Below are positions 14,335 to 16,907 of a DNA stretch of 16,907 nucleotides, piece by piece. Origin of the DNA: Lachnospiraceae bacterium UBA1753. Its GTDB lineage: Bacteria; Bacillota; Clostridia; Lachnospirales; Lachnospiraceae. The notes beneath the pieces were generated by a model. It had not been told where the DNA came from, made no database searches, and saw nothing but the letters and a program-made list of their open reading frames with translations. Position 1 is the stretch's first letter; every line of letters starts with the position of its first letter. The stretch is taken from NCBI GenBank assembly GCA_002317595.1, contig DCHL01000105.1:3599-20505 (forward strand), in the 5' to 3' direction. The position numbers were made by a program, and so were the translations under genes.

Positions 14335-15870
14335 TTAAAAATTCGCATACCCAAAATTATTCACTTCGTATCCCGAACCGTAAATTCCCAGGATTAGAAT
14401 CGCAAAGAACATACCATAGAGAATAATCCATCTCACAGCTACAGGCAGCGTGGAAATCATATCCCTTACACTGGTTCCCTTAATTTCCTCAAGCAGGCTG
14501 ACCATGAAAAACAGTATGGTAAAAATGGTAACAACTCCTATTGTACTGAACGATGCTCCCAGTTTAACCATCTCGTTTCCAAAGTTTCCAGCTCCGAACT
14601 TAAATAATATTCTGTAAAATACCTTTGCAGTCTCAATCAGACTGTTGGGTACCGTAAGCAGCCTTCCGATGATAAACAGCAGCCAGGTTCTAAGAATACG
14701 GAAGACCATAACTCCCTTTGACTTCTGATCAATTCCTGTTTTCTCATAAAACTTCTTGTAGCAGGGCTCCATAAGAGTCGAGAAACACATAATACCACCC
14801 CAGTATACGCCCCAGAAAATATATGTACTTCCTGTACCATGCCAAAGGCCTGTAAGGAGCCATACCACGATAGTAGGAACGGTCTGCATTACAACCTTTC
14901 CAGCTCTCGGTCCAATTTTTTTCCTTGCAAACTGCATCATCTTCGAAAGCCACGATGATGAAACAATGGGCATGTACACATAGTCTTTCATGAAGACACC
15001 AAGTGACATGTGCCAACGTCTCCAGAATTCAGAAGCAGACTGAGAGAAGAACGGTCTCCTGAAGTTCCTCTCAAGATCAATACCAAATATCTGCGATACT
15101 CCAAGACCTATATCCATACATCCGGAGAAATCTGCATACGACTCTACCAGAACCCAAAAAGCCATAAATGCCAGCGTGGAACCAGAGTACTCACTTACAT
15201 TGCTGTACAGTCTGTTAATCTGAGGCAGAAGACGCTCAACAATGATAAGCTTCTTTATTATACCCCACATCATGAGCTGAATACCCTTGCAGACTCTGTC
15301 ATAATCAAATGCATGTCCTTCAAAGAGGTCACTCATTTTGTTATATCTCGCAATAGGTCCCTCAACAATTTTGGGGAAATACGATACAAATAGTGTAAAT
15401 TTAAAGTAATTCTTTTCCGCACTTATTTTTGCGTAATAAATATCTACAATATACGCAATGATTGAGAAGGTATAGTATGAAATTCCCAGGGGAACAATAA
15501 TTGAGCCAGCAAAACCAAAGGGCAGTTTTCTCGCAAACTTGAAAAATGCCAGTGCACCAATTGCAAATACCAGGACACACTTAAGTATAACTCTTGCCCT
15601 AGGCCTTCTCTTCGCTATTTCTGCACGCTTCTCTTTCGGCGTGATATCCTCGGGAAGATTCTCATTATATATTTTCTCAATCTTAAGTCCAGTTTGCCAT
15701 GCAATAGCCGACATCAAAAGCATGAATGGCAACATTGCCGGAGTAAATGACAAGTAAAAGACAATACTTGCAATCAGTAGGACAATCCAACGCTTGTCCA
15801 TCGGCATGGCAAAATAGAGAATTGAAACAAAAGCTATAAATACGAAAAATATTAGCGATACGTACGACAT
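14335..15870 (-). CDS. MBOAT O-acyltransferase, AlgI/DltB type
   Basis: AlgI/DltB proteins carry activated acyl groups across the cytoplasmic membrane for attachment to extracellular polymers. The 511-residue product has about 10-12 membrane segments, PLGISYYTFSIIAYIVDIYY (127-146), FPKIVEGPIARYN (165-177), the FWRRWHMSL motif with His287, and WLLTGLWHGTGSTYIFWG with the catalytic His344. It ends in FGYANF (506-511). That fits the FxYxxF C-terminal motif which, in DltX and in MBOATs lacking DltX, supplies a tyrosine proposed to hold the acyl group during transfer (Tyr508 here). AGGAG lies 6 nt before the ATG at 15870; a TTG just before it is not preferred. It starts 12 nt after the SGNH gene and ends 11 nt before the ligase gene. 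Confidence 0.92.
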   Translation of the reverse strand: MSYVSLIFFVFIAFVSILYFAMPMDKRWIVLLIASIVFYLSFTPAMLPFMLLMSAIAWQTGLKIEKIYNENLPEDITPKEKRAEIAKRRPRARVILKCVLVFAIGALAFFKFARKLPFGFAGSIIVPLGISYYTFSIIAYIVDIYYAKISAEKNYFKFTLFVSYFPKIVEGPIARYNKMSDLFEGHAFDYDRVCKGIQLMMWGIIKKLIIVERLLPQINRLYSNVSEYSGSTLAFMAFWVLVESYADFSGCMDIGLGVSQIFGIDLERNFRRPFFSQSASEFWRRWHMSLGVFMKDYVYMPIVSSSWLSKMMQFARKKIGPRAGKVVMQTVPTIVVWLLTGLWHGTGSTYIFWGVYWGGIMCFSTLMEPCYKKFYEKTGIDQKSKGVMVFRILRTWLLFIIGRLLTVPNSLIETAKVFYRILFKFGAGNFGNEMVKLGASFSTIGVVTIFTILFFMVSLLEEIKGTSVRDMISTLPVAVRWIILYGMFFAILILGIYGSGYEVNNFGYANF

Positions 15871-15882
15871 CAAATTCTCCTA

Positions 15883-16907
15883 TTACCTTTCAAAGTCAGC
15901 ACAAACCGAATATACAATATCTCCACTGTTGGAATCAATGACATCAACTTTGAAATACTTATACAACTCATCGTATGGAATCCAGAAATACTGTACTCCA
16001 TCATCTCCCGTTTCGGGCACAACTTCCTCACCTACAACACCACTGCCAAGCTGTTCCTCATTAAGAACAACTCGGTCGCTGAGGTCAACGCCATCAACGT
16101 CATAGTGATATACCTTGTAGCTGAAGCTATCATCTGACTCCGGAATAGGGAAGAAATCAACAACGAACTCCTTGATTGGATACCCACAGTCTTCCATGAC
16201 ATTCCAATCACCTTCTGTGCCATCTGCCGCACGGTAATTCATATTGTACATGAGCGCAATTGTAGCATCGTCCGGAATTCTTTCCGCATACGAATCATTA
16301 CAGTACTCCACGTCAGGAGTTGTAAGATACTCTGCGAGGAAATATGTCAGAAGCTCATTTCCCCTAACATTGAGATGATCCTGATCATCAAAATATGAAT
16401 CATCCAGGGGAAGATACTCATGCTTTACACTGTTCATATCGATGAACCTGGCATCATGCTCCTTTACAAAATCACCGATAGCCTCTGCAAATCCCCAAAG
16501 CCCGCCATTCATATATATATACGGAGCAGAGAATGCAGAGATATAAACAGACACATCAATTCCATTCTCTTTACAGAGATCAATGCACTTTCCATAATAC
16601 TCAAGTTCAATAGGATCAATATCCTCTGCACTGGCCTTATCAAGCTTTTTTGAATCAGCATGAATAGCTACACCATACTTATTAAGTGTATTGTGCCTAA
16701 TCCATGTTCCCCGTCCGACGTATTCTTCTTCTATTCCAGGACCTGGCTGATAATTCCAGTAATCAGCAGTCATCTTATGCCCAAATGTTGACAGAAGTGT
16801 TGATACCGTGGGCAGACTCATAGGGTCAATTCCCCTTCTCACACTCGAAAACACGTTGGCCCAATCACCATATTCAAATCGTTCCTGGACATACGCGAAT
16901 TTATTTT
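15883..16907 (-). CDS. SGNH-family acyltransferase/esterase (DltD/AlgX-like), 5' end outside window
   Basis: DltD and AlgX-like SGNH proteins work outside the membrane with an MBOAT partner, moving the acyl group to the final polymer. At least 340 residues are encoded. The frame is open, without stops, to the right edge, and reads FAYVQERFEYGDWANVF before the GTG at 16854, so that codon is internal and the true start, signal anchor and GDS-type serine block lie outside. The catalytic Asp-x-x-His is visible as DQDH at residues 174-177 of the part present, followed by LNVRGNELL. The last ~120 residues look like an added beta-rich domain after the hydrolase fold. It is the first gene of the visible operon, 12 nt before the MBOAT gene. 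Confidence 0.8.
   Translation of the reverse strand, partial: NKFAYVQERFEYGDWANVFSSVRRGIDPMSLPTVSTLLSTFGHKMTADYWNYQPGPGIEEEYVGRGTWIRHNTLNKYGVAIHADSKKLDKASAEDIDPIELEYYGKCIDLCKENGIDVSVYISAFSAPYIYMNGGLWGFAEAIGDFVKEHDARFIDMNSVKHEYLPLDDSYFDDQDHLNVRGNELLTYFLAEYLTTPDVEYCNDSYAERIPDDATIALMYNMNYRAADGTEGDWNVMEDCGYPIKEFVVDFFPIPESDDSFSYKVYHYDVDGVDLSDRVVLNEEQLGSGVVGEEVVPETGDDGVQYFWIPYDELYKYFKVDVIDSNSGDIVYSVCADFER

Noticed and set aside
16852..16854. GTG start of the SGNH gene inside the window
   Set aside because: The frame continues without a stop to 16907, encodes family-like sequence upstream, and the catalytic serine block is still missing, so the start is outside.

Overview
The window reads as chromosome of a low-to-mid GC Gram-positive anaerobe, most likely a Lachnospiraceae member (Butyrivibrio/Pseudobutyrivibrio-like). 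Support comes from an alpha-type glutamine synthetase paired with an ANTAR regulator, the L,L-diaminopimelate aminotransferase route to lysine and peptidoglycan, CotH and MBOAT/SGNH surface-polymer genes, and purine-rich Shine-Dalgarno sites. All recognised genes lie on the minus strand, so transcription runs from high to low coordinates and 'upstream' means to the right. The family-level placement is inference.

Right block (16907 to 11259) is a tightly packed acylation operon. In order it encodes an SGNH/AlgX-DltD-like esterase/transferase cut by the window edge, an AlgI/DltB-type MBOAT acyltransferase ending in a C-terminal FxYxxF motif, a fusion of an acyl-adenylating (ANL) ligase with a complete FMN nitroreductase domain, and an acyltransferase-3 membrane protein. 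Intergenic gaps are 11-12 nt and the last junction is a 10-nt overlap. The logic resembles D-alanylation or O-acetylation of envelope polymers: activate an acyl group, move it across the membrane, attach it outside. The redox domain fused to the ligase is unusual, and no carrier-protein gene lies in the window. This is the best candidate for an under-described system here.

Middle (11156 to 8238) is one large secreted protein with a signal peptide, a long Glu-rich segment and several fibronectin-III-like beta domains, preceded by an AT-rich 102-bp gap.

Left block (8020 to 134) is glnA, an ANTAR regulator with a degenerate receiver domain, dapF, dapL, cotH, a ROK fructokinase and a secreted NlpC/P60-like protein. 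glnA has a strong sigma-A-type promoter followed within about 20 nt by a 15-bp intrinsic terminator, which suggests attenuation. Hairpins also lie before the ANTAR gene, between dapF and dapL, and between dapL and cotH. The cotH/ROK junction carries a perfect 18-bp duplication of a ribosome-binding site and start codon. The NlpC-like gene has degenerate 30-bp repeats at its 5' end and a 23-bp tandem repeat just past its stop.

No rRNA, tRNA, CRISPR array, insertion sequence or prophage gene was recognised. No gap exceeds 300 bases: the longest are 8021-8237, 11157-11258 and the left edge 1-133, each described below.
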